A DNA stretch of 64,000 bases. It comes from an uncultured Romboutsia sp. (GTDB lineage: Bacteria; Bacillota; Clostridia; Peptostreptococcales; Peptostreptococcaceae). Both the position numbers and the translations under genes were made by a program. The stretch spans positions 77,426 through 141,425 of the forward strand of contig CALFLM010000059.1 of the NCBI GenBank assembly GCA_937880075.1. Reading direction: 5' to 3'. Under the pieces are notes generated by a model that saw only the letters and a program-made list of their open reading frames with translations, was not told the origin of the DNA and did no database searches. This document shows positions 35,502 to 45,306 of the stretch, piece by piece (the stretch's first letter is position 1; each line of letters starts with the position of its first letter).

Positions 35502-37400
35502 ATGAAAGGCTTATTATATACGGTAGAAAAAGAAAAACATAATGAAAAAGATTTAAAAGAAATATTAAAAGCAAACCCACAAATAAAATTTGTATCACTT
35601 ATGGGAATAGATTTAGGTGGAAATGCAACTGATGAAAAAATACCTGTAGAGTTATTCTTAGAAGATATAAATGACTTTTTAGAATCAGCAGTTCAAACCG
35701 ATGGTTCAAGTGTTGAACTTTATAACATAGCGACTTTAAATAATGCAAAAGTAGATTTAATGCCAGATTCAGATTGTAAGTGGTATGTAGATTATAATAT
35801 GGAACATATTGATAGTGAATTAAATTTACCAATAGGTACTCTTAGAATACCAGCATTTTTAATACATGATAATAAGAAAGTATGTTCAAGAGGGGTTTTA
35901 CAAAGAGCAGAAAAGTATTTTAAAACATCATTATTTGAAATATTTGAAAAATATCCTCATGTTATAAATAACATAGGGATAGATAATATATCAGATATAG
36001 AAGAAATAATATTAACATCAGCTACGGAGTTAGAATTCTGGGTAAATACGCCAGAAGATAAAGCTGATTTAGAAAAGCTATATGTATCTCAAAGTCTAAA
36101 AGAACAGTATTGGAAAAGAACTCATGGTATAATTAGAACTTGTTTAGAGAAAAGTTTAATAGAACTTCAAAATATAGGGGTAAATCCAGAAATGGCTCAT
36201 AAGGAAGTTGGAGGAATAAACAGTTCTATAAGTATAGATGGCAAGACTAATCATGCTATGGAACAATTAGAAATATCATGGAAATTTTCATCTCCTCTTC
36301 AAGCTGCAGATATTGAATTAATAGTAAGAGAAGTTATAGAAGATATATTTACGTCAAATGGATTAGAAGTTACATTTAAAGCTAAACCAATACATGGAGT
36401 TGCAGGTAGTGGAGGACACACTCATGTTGGAGCTAGTGCAAAGCTAAAGAGCGGAAAGATAGTAAATATATTTGCACCAAAAGATATGAAAAATGATTAT
36501 TTAAGTGAATTAGGATATGGAGCACTTATGGGGTTACTTAATAACTATGAAGTATTAAATCCATTTGTCACATCTACAAATGATGGATTCAATAGACTAG
36601 TTCCTGGATTTGAAGCACCTGTTTGTACTGTAACTTCGTTAGGACATAGTTATGAAGTACCATCAAGAAATAGATCAGTACTTGTAGGATTAGTTAGAGA
36701 TATAAAAAATCCTAAAACTGTAAGATTTGAATTAAGATCGCCAAACCCATTATCAAATACATATTTAGTTTTAGCTGGATGTTATCAAGTTATGTTAGAT
36801 GGTATAAAGGCTAGTGCGCAAAGTAAATTATCAACTAAAGATCTTGAAAAAGAATTAAGCAAGGAGTTAGGTGAAGATGGGTTCTATTTAGAAAAAGATA
36901 GAATGTATAGAGATGAAAATGATGTATTTGAGCACTATACGATGGAAGAAAGGAATGAAAGATTCTCGGTTCCACCAGCGACAGTTTACGAAAATATGCA
37001 AAATCTTGAAAAGTATAAAAATAAATTAGAGTCCTTAAAACAAGGAAATGTATTTACAGATGCTATAATAGAATCATTTAAGGTTGGAGCTATAAAAAAA
37101 TGGAAAAAAGAGTTAAGTAATAGGATAATAGATGATGCTATGGATAGTATAAGAAGTTATTTAAAATTACATGAAAAAGAAAATATGGATGCTTTAGATG
37201 AAGTTATGTGGAACTCTATAGCTGATATAAAGTTTAATGTAATGAAAGATACTTTAACGAGAAAGTCTTTATTTACTCAAATAAAGGAAGCATTAGAGGT
37301 TAAAGATTATGAAAGAGCTTCAAATTTACAATTAAAATTAAAAGCTAATATGGAAGAATTACAACAATTATACGTAAAATACAAGAAAAATATATATTAA
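35502..37400 (+). CDS. glnA: Glutamine synthetase, long form
   Basis: ATP-dependent synthesis of glutamine from glutamate and ammonia. Recognisable elements are SLMGIDLGGN and TDGSSVELYN at the N-terminus, SATELEFWV, the GSGGHTHVGASAKL metal/ATP segment and VGLVRDIKNPKTVRFELRSPNP. At 632 residues it is well above the usual 440-470 of GSI-alpha. The extra C-terminal 150 residues are helical and charged, as in some clostridial long GlnA proteins. The function is likely, but regulation may differ from classic GSI. Confidence 0.88.
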   Translation: MKGLLYTVEKEKHNEKDLKEILKANPQIKFVSLMGIDLGGNATDEKIPVELFLEDINDFLESAVQTDGSSVELYNIATLNNAKVDLMPDSDCKWYVDYNMEHIDSELNLPIGTLRIPAFLIHDNKKVCSRGVLQRAEKYFKTSLFEIFEKYPHVINNIGIDNISDIEEIILTSATELEFWVNTPEDKADLEKLYVSQSLKEQYWKRTHGIIRTCLEKSLIELQNIGVNPEMAHKEVGGINSSISIDGKTNHAMEQLEISWKFSSPLQAADIELIVREVIEDIFTSNGLEVTFKAKPIHGVAGSGGHTHVGASAKLKSGKIVNIFAPKDMKNDYLSELGYGALMGLLNNYEVLNPFVTSTNDGFNRLVPGFEAPVCTVTSLGHSYEVPSRNRSVLVGLVRDIKNPKTVRFELRSPNPLSNTYLVLAGCYQVMLDGIKASAQSKLSTKDLEKELSKELGEDGFYLEKDRMYRDENDVFEHYTMEERNERFSVPPATVYENMQNLEKYKNKLESLKQGNVFTDAIIESFKVGAIKKWKKELSNRIIDDAMDSIRSYLKLHEKENMDALDEVMWNSIADIKFNVMKDTLTRKSLFTQIKEALEVKDYERASNLQLKLKANMEELQQLYVKYKKNIY

Positions 37401-37411
37401 GCAATAAAGAG

Positions 37412-37450
37412 AAAAGAGGATACTCGCATAAAGAGAAATCCTCTTTTTAT
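37412..37450 (+). terminator. Intrinsic terminator after glnA
   Basis: AAAAGAGGAT (37412-37421) pairs with ATCCTCTTTT (37439-37448); T run. Confidence 0.85.
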
Positions 37451-37482
37451 ATTATAAAATTAAATTTTAATTAAAGATATAT

Positions 37483-37860
37483 TTATACATAGTAATGGAT
37501 AATTAAAGCAAATAAAAGTAAATAAGAAAGAATATTTAGTACATAGCTATTATTAGAATTTTTAGATCCGAAGAAAGTAAATTTAGCAACAAGAAGTAAT
37601 ATAAAAAAAACTGCATATCCTGTGTTAAGAATAGGAGTATCAATACATACACCTAATATATGAAGCAGTGAGCTAACTAAAGCTAACACTAATAATAAAG
37701 AATTGTATTTTGAGAAAAATGGTAATAGTTTATTTACGAACCTCCTTAAAGATTTGTTTTCAAAATAATAATAAATATTTCTAAGTATATACATAAATGA
37801 ATAAAGAGATATAGACACTGAGGCTATAATACCAAATAATAAACTATAAATTTTAACCAT
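37483..37860 (-). CDS. Small integral membrane protein, unknown
   Basis: Not recognised. 125 residues with about four hydrophobic segments (1-22, 50-70, 80-97, 107-124) and a basic loop after the first. A GGAGG-type site precedes the ATG. Lies between glnA and an M23 peptidase, both on the other strand. Confidence 0.7.
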   Translation of the reverse strand: MVKIYSLLFGIIASVSISLYSFMYILRNIYYYFENKSLRRFVNKLLPFFSKYNSLLLVLALVSSLLHILGVCIDTPILNTGYAVFFILLLVAKFTFFGSKNSNNSYVLNILSYLLLFALIIHYYV

Positions 37861-38012
37861 TATAGAACCTCCATAATTATATTAGTTATAAATAAAAGTG
37901 TATTAATAATATATAATATTTAAATTTTGAGAATATGTTAGTACAAAAAAATGTAATAAAATTAAAAAAACATGTCAATATTAATAAATGGTTAAAAAAG
38001 GAGTGAAAATAC

Positions 38013-38825
38013 ATGGAAAAATATATAAGGTTTATTATAGCATTTGTAAGTTTAATTTTAGGATTTTCTATTTGTAAAAAATATGATTTTAATGTATATG
38101 CAATTGAAGTAGAAAATAACATAGACGCACTAATTGAAAATAAAGATATCCAAAAAGAATTGAGTTTAGAAATTGAAAATTTAAAAAATGAAATTAATTC
38201 AATAAAAGAAATTGAAAATAACTATAATAATCAGATAGAAGTTGTAACTGTAAGCTTTATACAAACAAATGCCATATCAAAAGAATACATAGAAGAAAAT
38301 GAACTAGAACACTTAGTAAAAAAGAAATCTGAACTGGAATATAAGTTACAAGATTACATGATAGAAAGTGTTAAGTTAGAAAAGCAAATAGAAGAAGAAA
38401 AAAAAGAAAAGCTTAGTTTAAATAATACTGAATATTTAAAAGGGATATGGCCAGTTAAATCATATAAAGAAATAAGTTCTCCATTTGGAGAAAGAATTCA
38501 TCCAATTACAGGTAAACAGAGTTTCCACAAAGGTATAGATATCCCAGCACCACAAGATACAGATATACTATCTTGTGATGATGGTATAATTTCATTTTCA
38601 GGAGCAATAAATGGCTATGGAAATGTAATTAAAATAAAACACTTTGATGGAAAAGAAACTTTATATGCACATAATAATTCAAATATAGTAGAAGAAGGGG
38701 ATGTAGTTAAAGCTGGACAAGTTATTGCAAAAGTAGGTACAACTGGAAATTCAACAGGAAATCATCTTCATTTTGAAACTATAATAAACAATGAAAATAT
38801 AAATCCAATAAATGTTGTAAATTAG
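38013..38825 (+). CDS. M23 family metallopeptidase with coiled-coil stem
   Basis: Secreted or membrane-anchored peptidoglycan endopeptidase. N-terminal hydrophobic segment (residues 5-20), a coiled coil about 35-135, then a LytM domain. Zinc-site residues are His and Asp in SFHKGIDIP near residue 172 and the HLHFE near the C-terminus; the YAH motif is also present. The organisation matches EnvC/SpoIIQ-like M23 proteins. The catalytic set looks complete, so it should be active. Specific partner unknown. Confidence 0.88.
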   Translation: MEKYIRFIIAFVSLILGFSICKKYDFNVYAIEVENNIDALIENKDIQKELSLEIENLKNEINSIKEIENNYNNQIEVVTVSFIQTNAISKEYIEENELEHLVKKKSELEYKLQDYMIESVKLEKQIEEEKKEKLSLNNTEYLKGIWPVKSYKEISSPFGERIHPITGKQSFHKGIDIPAPQDTDILSCDDGIISFSGAINGYGNVIKIKHFDGKETLYAHNNSNIVEEGDVVKAGQVIAKVGTTGNSTGNHLHFETIINNENINPINVVN

Positions 38826-38950
38826 ATTAAAAGTCGAAAAAACAAATATTCTATAGAAATTTAATATACTCACAAAATAAAGTTTAAGAGGGTTTATTTT
38901 ATAAAAGTAGAATTATATAAATGATTAATTAGAAAATCATTTAAAGGGGG

Positions 38951-39649
38951 ATGGAGTTTTTGAAAAATAAGCTATTATCTGACTTGATAGTATATATAAT
39001 ATCTCCAGTAATATTATTATCATTTATAAATTATAGTATAATTAGATATTTGGTATTAGCTTTAGTATTTATTTTAAGTATTTATACTATAACAATTAAA
39101 AAAATGGAATCAAGAATTAATATAAGTGGAGTTATATTTTCTACTACATATATTTTTATGTTTTTATTTAGAAAAAAAGTACAACCGGGTTTTGATATGT
39201 ATATATATGATACATATTGTATGATAGTACTAACTATAATTATTGTGTTACCGCTATTAGTAAATAAAAATATATTTAGACAGATATATATAGATATAAG
39301 AAGATGTAGTTGTGAGAATAATTTAAGAATACTTAATAATATAAAAAAAATTAATTTAGACAATGATTTTAAAAATTTATCTCTGCTATTTACAGCTCAT
39401 TTAGTATCCTTAATACTTATAAGAGTATTTTCAATATATATTTTTGGATTTGAAAGTTATGAAAACAACTTTATGATACAAGTGTTACTTAATATAGTAT
39501 TTATTATAGTGGAAATGTATATGGCATCTAAACTTATGTCTAAGTTAAAGACTAATGTGACAATAAAAAAGAGAAACTCTGAAATAAAAAAATCACATAT
39601 AAGTGGAAGAGTAATAGACATAGAACAATATAAAAATATGAATAAATAA
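38951..39649 (+). CDS. Uncharacterised membrane protein
   Basis: Not recognised. About 230 residues, with hydrophobic segments near 12-28, 30-48, 58-72, 85-102, 145-165 and 175-192, and a soluble basic C-terminus. The ATG at 38951 is almost inside GGGGG; a TTG at 38960 is better spaced and may be the true start. Ends at a shared terminator. Confidence 0.65.
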   Translation: MEFLKNKLLSDLIVYIISPVILLSFINYSIIRYLVLALVFILSIYTITIKKMESRINISGVIFSTTYIFMFLFRKKVQPGFDMYIYDTYCMIVLTIIIVLPLLVNKNIFRQIYIDIRRCSCENNLRILNNIKKINLDNDFKNLSLLFTAHLVSLILIRVFSIYIFGFESYENNFMIQVLLNIVFIIVEMYMASKLMSKLKTNVTIKKRNSEIKKSHISGRVIDIEQYKNMNK

Positions 39650-39671
39650 CAAGAGATTAGCTCTTGTTATT
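39645..39671. terminator. Bidirectional terminator
   Basis: AATAACAAGAG (39645-39655), loop ATTAG, CTCTTGTTATT (39661-39671), perfect 11-bp stem between convergent genes. Confidence 0.85.
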
Positions 39672-40778
39672 TATTATTTCAGATATATATTCACATATTT
39701 TATCTGGATGTATTGATTTTTTAAATTCACTCATATTATCTTTCATAAAACTCATTAAAGGTTCAAATTCATCATCAACTATTTTAGTAAATATATCTTC
39801 TAGATCTTTTTCATCATTGTAAATTAAGCCAATTCCTTTATCGATTATGAATTTAGCATTTTCTATTTCTTGACCTACTTTAGGAGATTTAACTATAATG
39901 GGAGTATTAGCATATATAGCTTCGAATAAAGTAGCACCACCAGGTTTTGTTATTATCAAGTCACTTTCCTCTAATAATTCATACATATTATTTATAAATC
40001 CTAAAACTTTAATATTATTAAGAGGCTTTTTTTCTGTAAGATTACTATATAATTTAGAGTTACTGCCTGTAACTATTGTAATCTCTAAGTTTTCTTTATA
40101 ATTTTCAATAAAGTTATCTATCCAATACATAAATTCTTCACTTACATCAAATAAACCCCTACCACCACCAAGTAATAATAATTTATATTTTCCTGGAGTT
40201 ATATCTTTACTATTTACATCAAAGTTTTTACTGATTGGTACGCCAGTTACTTTAATTTTACTAGGATGTATACCTTTTTGTACAAATCTATTTTTTATTT
40301 CGCAAGAAGGAACAAAGTACATATCTGTATTAGGGTAAACCCATTCTAAACTATCTACAACATCGGTTATAACAGTTAATGTAGGTATATTTATATGACT
40401 GTACTTTTCTTTAAAATTATAAACACAAGCGGATGCAAGTGGGAATGTAGATATAATTAAATCAGGATTAACTTTAAGTATGTATTCTATAAGTTTAGGT
40501 GTATATAATTTATGTGCTATATCATGTCTAGGGTCAAAAGATTTTTTTAAATAATAATAGTAATTGTATAATCCAGGTGTATACTTAGTATTATTTTCAT
40601 AAAGCTTAACCATAGGTTTATTCATAATAGGTAGGCTAGCATCTATAAAATTTTCAATAAGTATATTTGAATCACTATATTTTTCAAGAATATAATCCTT
40701 TATAGCTTTTGCAGCACTTATATGACCTGCTCCAAATTGAGCTGTAAGAATTAATATTGTTTTATTATTAATGCTCAT
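39657..40778 (-). CDS. MGDG synthase / UgtP-type glycosyltransferase (GT28)
   Basis: 373 residues. The N-terminus ILTAQFGAGHISAAKAI is the acceptor-binding motif of the monogalactosyl/diglucosyl-diacylglycerol synthases. The C-terminal UDP-sugar domain has LLLGGGRGLFD near residue 205 and the TKPGGATLFEAIYANTP signature. A peripheral membrane enzyme that probably adds a hexose to diacylglycerol to make glycolipid or a lipoteichoic-acid anchor. Single gene. MurG-type activity is an alternative, but the N-terminal motif argues against it. Confidence 0.85.
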   Translation of the reverse strand: MSINNKTILILTAQFGAGHISAAKAIKDYILEKYSDSNILIENFIDASLPIMNKPMVKLYENNTKYTPGLYNYYYYLKKSFDPRHDIAHKLYTPKLIEYILKVNPDLIISTFPLASACVYNFKEKYSHINIPTLTVITDVVDSLEWVYPNTDMYFVPSCEIKNRFVQKGIHPSKIKVTGVPISKNFDVNSKDITPGKYKLLLLGGGRGLFDVSEEFMYWIDNFIENYKENLEITIVTGSNSKLYSNLTEKKPLNNIKVLGFINNMYELLEESDLIITKPGGATLFEAIYANTPIIVKSPKVGQEIENAKFIIDKGIGLIYNDEKDLEDIFTKIVDDEFEPLMSFMKDNMSEFKKSIHPDKICEYISEIINNKS

Positions 40779-40920
40779 TGACCATTCTCCTTAAATTTTC
40801 AAATATGTTAATTATAGTATTATACATCTAGAGAATATTTTAGGCAATAGTAATGAAAGTTATTATTAAAATAAAGGAAATATTTATTCAAGGTTGAAAA
40901 GTATATAAGAGGTGATGTGT

Positions 40921-42249
40921 ATGGAGAATATATCTAAAGAGATTGAATTAAATGATATAAGAATAGATAACTTTTTTGAAGTAGCGAAGATTATAATATA
41001 TTCTACAATAGGGATAATAATATTTTTTATACCTATTACTATAGATAATCAGACAAAAACTATACTACATCATATAGCATATAAACTACAAGTAAATTAT
41101 ATAGGCTTGTTGCAAGTTTGTACAATAATATATATAATAATAGGAATTACCAAATCAGTATTATTAAACCATAAAAGTAATTTAGGGAAAATATATTCAT
41201 ACTTTAGTATTTTTAGTATATTTATAGTAATAAGTATATTTTATGATAGATACTCAATAGCATTATTAGATGATAATATATCTTTAATATTAGAGGAAAC
41301 TATACTAAATTTAATTACATTATTACCATTAAGTGCTATATTTATGCCATTTATATTAGACTTTGGTCTTTTAGATATAGTAGAGGCATATTGTCATAAA
41401 TTAATGAAAAAATTATTTAATTTAAGTGGTAAAAGTGTACTAAACATAATTATGTACATATTTAATGATTGTTTTTGTGGTTATTTTATGACCAACTTAT
41501 TGTATAAAAAAGGGAAAATAAGACAAAGGGAAGCGTGTATTATACTATTAAACTTTTCTATAACTTCAATTTCAATTAGTAACTATATAGCAGAAGAACT
41601 TAATATAAATAAGATAAATTTTTTTATTTTATCTATGTTTATATTGATTTTAGTCAATACTATATTATGCAGAATTTACCCAATAAATAAAAAGAAAAAA
41701 TCATACTATATAAAAACTAATTACAAAGAATCATATTTTAAAAGTGATAAATTAAGCAATTCTATAAAAAAGCATATTCAAAATAAAGAAGATATAAATA
41801 TATTTAAATCTATAATAAGGAATTTTGAAGAATCAATACACATAATAATTAGCTTAATTCCTAATTTAGTATTAACAATGTATTTAGGAAATATAATAAT
41901 AAATAATATGGATATTGTATATAATTTAAAATTTGTTTTTTCTTATATTTTAGAAATCTTAAGATTTCATAATATAGATGAAATAAGTGTATTTTTAGTA
42001 AATGGATTTTTTAATGATGTAATAGCAATAGATTTACTGAATAAACATATAGCATATACAAGTAAATTATTAGTAGGAATAATATGCATATTAAAATGTA
42101 CAAGCATAACTACTAATATTTTATATTTAGAGACTACTAATATTCCTATAAATAAAATAGAATTTTTAGTTTCATATATACTAAGAATAATATTAATGCT
42201 GTTTATATCATATATGATATTTTACTTATATAATATATATACTATTTGA
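40921..42249 (+). CDS. Divergent YjiH-family membrane protein
   Basis: About 442 residues, many membrane segments. The stretch FILDFGLLDIVEAYCHKLMK then KLFNLSGKS and YKKGKIRQREACIILLNFS aligns well with VVDFGLMDLLGTL, YKLFKVPGRAA and YKQGFYTAKEACIISVCFS of the YjiH protein at 53363, so the two are paralogues. The region equivalent to SSWLGDGTLGIMITDT has become IYIFNDCFCGYFMTNL-like, which suggests changed substrate. Start ATG 40921 after AAGAGGTGA. It is adjacent to an M42 peptidase, possibly as an uptake-and-cleavage pair. Confidence 0.75.
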   Translation: MENISKEIELNDIRIDNFFEVAKIIIYSTIGIIIFFIPITIDNQTKTILHHIAYKLQVNYIGLLQVCTIIYIIIGITKSVLLNHKSNLGKIYSYFSIFSIFIVISIFYDRYSIALLDDNISLILEETILNLITLLPLSAIFMPFILDFGLLDIVEAYCHKLMKKLFNLSGKSVLNIIMYIFNDCFCGYFMTNLLYKKGKIRQREACIILLNFSITSISISNYIAEELNINKINFFILSMFILILVNTILCRIYPINKKKKSYYIKTNYKESYFKSDKLSNSIKKHIQNKEDINIFKSIIRNFEESIHIIISLIPNLVLTMYLGNIIINNMDIVYNLKFVFSYILEILRFHNIDEISVFLVNGFFNDVIAIDLLNKHIAYTSKLLVGIICILKCTSITTNILYLETTNIPINKIEFLVSYILRIILMLFISYMIFYLYNIYTI

Positions 42250-42266
42250 AAACAGAGGAGGGCAAT

Positions 42267-43298
42267 ATGAAAAGTAGTTATTTTGACTCAAAAATATTAG
42301 AAGAGATTTTAAATATTCCAAGTCCAACAGGATACACAAAAGATATGTTAAATTATCTACAGAAAGAATTAAATGATATGGGTCTAGAGTATAAAATATC
42401 TAATAAGGGTGCTTTACTTGCAACTATTAAAGGAAAAGATTCAAGTAAAAGTATAACATTTTCAGCACATATAGATACACTAGGAGCAATAGTATCACAA
42501 GTAAAGTCTAATTCATGCTTATCAATTAACCAAATAGGTGGATATATGATGAATTCAGTAGAAGGAGAAAATGTAATCATCCATACTAGAAATGGCAAAA
42601 AATATGAAGGAACTTTACAAACTATAAAACCCTCTGTTCATATTGACGGAAATGATGCTAAGGACTTAAAGAGAGATTGTAAAAATTATGAAATAGTGAT
42701 AGATGAACAAGTAAGTAAAGCTCAAGATGTGTATAATTTAGGTATAGAAGTAGGTGATATAGTATCATTTGATACTAGAACAAAGATAACTAAATCAGGT
42801 TTTATAAAATCAAGATATTTAGATGATAAGGCATCTGTATCAGCTATATTGCATGTGGTAAGATATATAAAACTAAATGATATAAAACCTAAATATGATA
42901 TAAACTTTTTATTCAGTAATTATGAAGAAGTTGGTCATGGTGCATCAAGCTTTATTCCAGACAATACGGTAGAATTCATAGCTGTAGATATGGGATGTCC
43001 AGGTGAAAATCAAAACTCATCTGAGTATGATGTTTGTATATGTACTAAAGATTCAAACGGGCCTTATGATTACGAATTAATAAATAAACTTGTAGATGTG
43101 TGTAAGGAAAATAATATAAATTATAAATTAGATACATATCCAAATTATGGTTCAGATGCAACTGCAGCATTAAAGGCAGGGATGGATGCTAGATTCGCTT
43201 TAATTGGTCCCGGTATTTTTGCGTCACATGGGTATGAAAGAACGCATATAAGCTCTATAATAGAAACTGAAAAACTAATAATAAGTTATATAAAATAA
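42267..43298 (+). CDS. M42 family glutamyl/leucyl aminopeptidase
   Basis: Cytosolic two-metal aminopeptidase, usually a large oligomer that degrades small peptides. Metal-site segments: SAHIDTLGA near residue 69, RYLDDKASV, NYEEVGHGAS and AVDMG. 343 residues. The start is ATG 42267 after GAGGAGGG, only 17 bases after the YjiH-like gene ends, so the two are probably cotranscribed. An exact substrate cannot be read from the sequence. Confidence 0.9.
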   Translation: MKSSYFDSKILEEILNIPSPTGYTKDMLNYLQKELNDMGLEYKISNKGALLATIKGKDSSKSITFSAHIDTLGAIVSQVKSNSCLSINQIGGYMMNSVEGENVIIHTRNGKKYEGTLQTIKPSVHIDGNDAKDLKRDCKNYEIVIDEQVSKAQDVYNLGIEVGDIVSFDTRTKITKSGFIKSRYLDDKASVSAILHVVRYIKLNDIKPKYDINFLFSNYEEVGHGASSFIPDNTVEFIAVDMGCPGENQNSSEYDVCICTKDSNGPYDYELINKLVDVCKENNINYKLDTYPNYGSDATAALKAGMDARFALIGPGIFASHGYERTHISSIIETEKLIISYIK

Positions 43299-43378
43299 TA
43301 GATTAACTTAAATTTTTAGAAAAAAAATATAGATTATGATACAATAATATTAAAAGTTAAGGCAAAAGAGGTATTCTA

Positions 43379-43936
43379 ATGTATAAATTAACTATAATAT
43401 TATTTATAATTTTTTCAACTTTGTTCAATACAGCATGTACTTTAGTAAATGAAGTAAAGGAAAGTAGTTTTATTGAAATTAATTCTCCTTCAATAATTAA
43501 TGAAGAAGCTAAACTAGAGAAAAAGTTAGTTCAAAATAAACAAGCTAAGAAGAAATCTAGTATAGCAGAAATACCTATAATTTTAATACAAGATTATACT
43601 AAAGAAGATAAACAAGTTAAATACTTACAAATTGAAGAAAATACAACTTTAGAAGAAAAAGTTAATAAAGTAGTAAATTTTATCTCTAGTGAGTGCTTTA
43701 ATAATCTTCCTATGAAGATTAAAATTTATGCAAATAATATTGCAAAAATAGAGTTATTAGAGTTTGATGATAGTTTAAATAAAAGAGTATCTTGGAAAGA
43801 AGATTATTTAAATGAAGATATTAGGGAACAGACGTTAAAAATTCTATTAGAGAATATACTTCAAGAAGAGTATAAAGGTCAATGGATAGAAAAAGTACAA
43901 TTATATTATGAAGGTGAATTATTATCTTTAAATTAA
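43379..43936 (+). CDS. Putative lipoprotein, unknown
   Basis: 185 residues. Hydrophobic signal (3-17) ending FNTAC20, an imperfect lipobox because Asn sits at -3. A Lys-rich linker is followed by a small alpha/beta domain (VNKVVNFISSECFNNLPMKIKI to the end) that vaguely recalls GerM/GerMN domains; I cannot establish that. AGAGG ribosome site. Placed just before the Cys-rich putative coat gene; outer-membrane-face location in spores is conceivable but unsupported. Confidence 0.6.
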   Translation: MYKLTIILFIIFSTLFNTACTLVNEVKESSFIEINSPSIINEEAKLEKKLVQNKQAKKKSSIAEIPIILIQDYTKEDKQVKYLQIEENTTLEEKVNKVVNFISSECFNNLPMKIKIYANNIAKIELLEFDDSLNKRVSWKEDYLNEDIREQTLKILLENILQEEYKGQWIEKVQLYYEGELLSLN

Positions 43937-43977
43937 AGCAGTATTAGATATTAGTAATAATCTAATACTGCTTTTTT
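43935..43977 (+). terminator. Intrinsic terminator
   Basis: AAAGCAGTATTAGAT (43935-43949) and ATCTAATACTGCTTT (43960-43974), then T residues; perfect 15-bp stem. Confidence 0.9.
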
Positions 43978-44096
43978 AATTCATTATAATGACAAATAAT
44001 AGTAACCACATTTATCTCAAATCATATAATTATATTAGGTAACATAAGTTTTTTCTTATGGGGGAAAAAATATAGCAAAAGGAGTTTTGACTTATT

Positions 44097-45230
44097 ATGA
44101 AAAAGAAAAAAAAATCATCATGCTCATGTATACCTCAACAAGATATGTGCAATGATTCATTATTAAATACATGTAAACCTAATAATACATGTAAGCCTGT
44201 TAATAGTTGTAAAAAACATGTAAAAAAATATATAGAACCTATATGTAATGATTGTGAAGTAAAATTTGTGGATACATGTGCAGATTTAGCTTCAAAAGCT
44301 GAAGAGCTATTTGAAAAAGCTTTAGAACATCAATGCATAGCAGAAGAAACATTAGAACAGGCAAAAGAATGTGAAGAATCAGCAAAAGTATTAGCAGCAA
44401 ATGCTCAAAATTTAATGAAGAAAGCTAAAAATGCAGAAAAAGAATCTAAAGCAGCAAAATGCAAAGCCGAGCAACTACTAGAAAAATCAGAAAATCTTTG
44501 TCAGGAAGCTAAATGTTTATATAAACAGGCTGAAGAAACTCAAGCTCAAGCACAAGAGAATTGTGAACAAGCTAAATGTTTATATGAAAAAGCTCAAGTT
44601 CATAATGAAAAAGCTAAAGAATTATATTGCCAAGCTATGAAGTGTGATGAAAAAGCATTACAATGCTATAAGAATGCAGGGGAAAAGATAAAAGAATATG
44701 AATTAAAATCTAATAAATGTGAAGATATGATTAATAAATGTAATATGAAATTAAATCAATGTAACCATAAAGAGACAAAATGTAATGATACAATGCCTAA
44801 ATATGTTAAAATGGACAAATGTAAACCAAGCTGCAATAAAAATTATGAAGAATACAACTGTGGATGTAACTTTACTAAGAAAAAAGAAAATGAAACAAAA
44901 TACGATATGAAAAATATGTACAATATGAATAATAAGAAAAAAATGAAAAATATGTTCAATATGAATTATATGAAAGATGAGGATGAAATAATATATATAG
45001 ATAATGAAGATTTATATATGAATGATTGCCCAACTTATGTAAGTCCTATGTATGACATGTATCAAATGCAATGTATGGGGGATTTTGCACAACAATATCC
45101 ATCATTAGATATGCCATATATGAACTGTTATATAGATCAATATCAAGATGTAAATGATATGTGGATGAATTATTATATGATGATGCAAAATATGATGCAA
45201 AGTATGATGAAACCAAGAGATTTATATTAA
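44097..45230 (+). CDS. Cys/Met-rich coiled-coil protein, putative spore coat/exosporium component
   Basis: 377 residues, about 30 Cys by my count. The basic N-terminus has regular Cys (MKKKKKSSCSCIPQ, then several TCKP/SCKK motifs). Residues 55-215 form an Ala/Glu/Lys heptad-like repeat with periodic Cys (EQAKCLYEKAQ, EEAKCLYKQAE type units). The C-terminus is rich in Met, Asn and Tyr (MYNMNN, MMMQNMMQSMM). This composition resembles cross-linked spore surface proteins such as C. difficile CdeC/CdeM in style, not by alignment. Strong AAAAGGAG site and own terminator. Function is inferred. Confidence 0.7.
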   Translation: MKKKKKSSCSCIPQQDMCNDSLLNTCKPNNTCKPVNSCKKHVKKYIEPICNDCEVKFVDTCADLASKAEELFEKALEHQCIAEETLEQAKECEESAKVLAANAQNLMKKAKNAEKESKAAKCKAEQLLEKSENLCQEAKCLYKQAEETQAQAQENCEQAKCLYEKAQVHNEKAKELYCQAMKCDEKALQCYKNAGEKIKEYELKSNKCEDMINKCNMKLNQCNHKETKCNDTMPKYVKMDKCKPSCNKNYEEYNCGCNFTKKKENETKYDMKNMYNMNNKKKMKNMFNMNYMKDEDEIIYIDNEDLYMNDCPTYVSPMYDMYQMQCMGDFAQQYPSLDMPYMNCYIDQYQDVNDMWMNYYMMMQNMMQSMMKPRDLY

Positions 45231-45233
45231 ATT

Positions 45234-45261
45234 AAGAATGCCTATTACAGGCATTCTTTTT
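45234..45261 (+). terminator. Intrinsic terminator after the Cys-rich gene
   Basis: AAGAATGCCT (45234-45243) / AGGCATTCTT (45249-45258), then T residues. Confidence 0.85.
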
Positions 45262-45306
45262 GATTTTAAGATACTTTGAATAATTTTTATAAAATAGTTT
45301 TAATAT

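Noticed and set aside
40921..42249. YjiH paralogue as a pseudogene
   Set aside because: Frame is intact over 440 codons, with a good ribosome site and a tightly coupled downstream gene; it is diverged rather than decayed.
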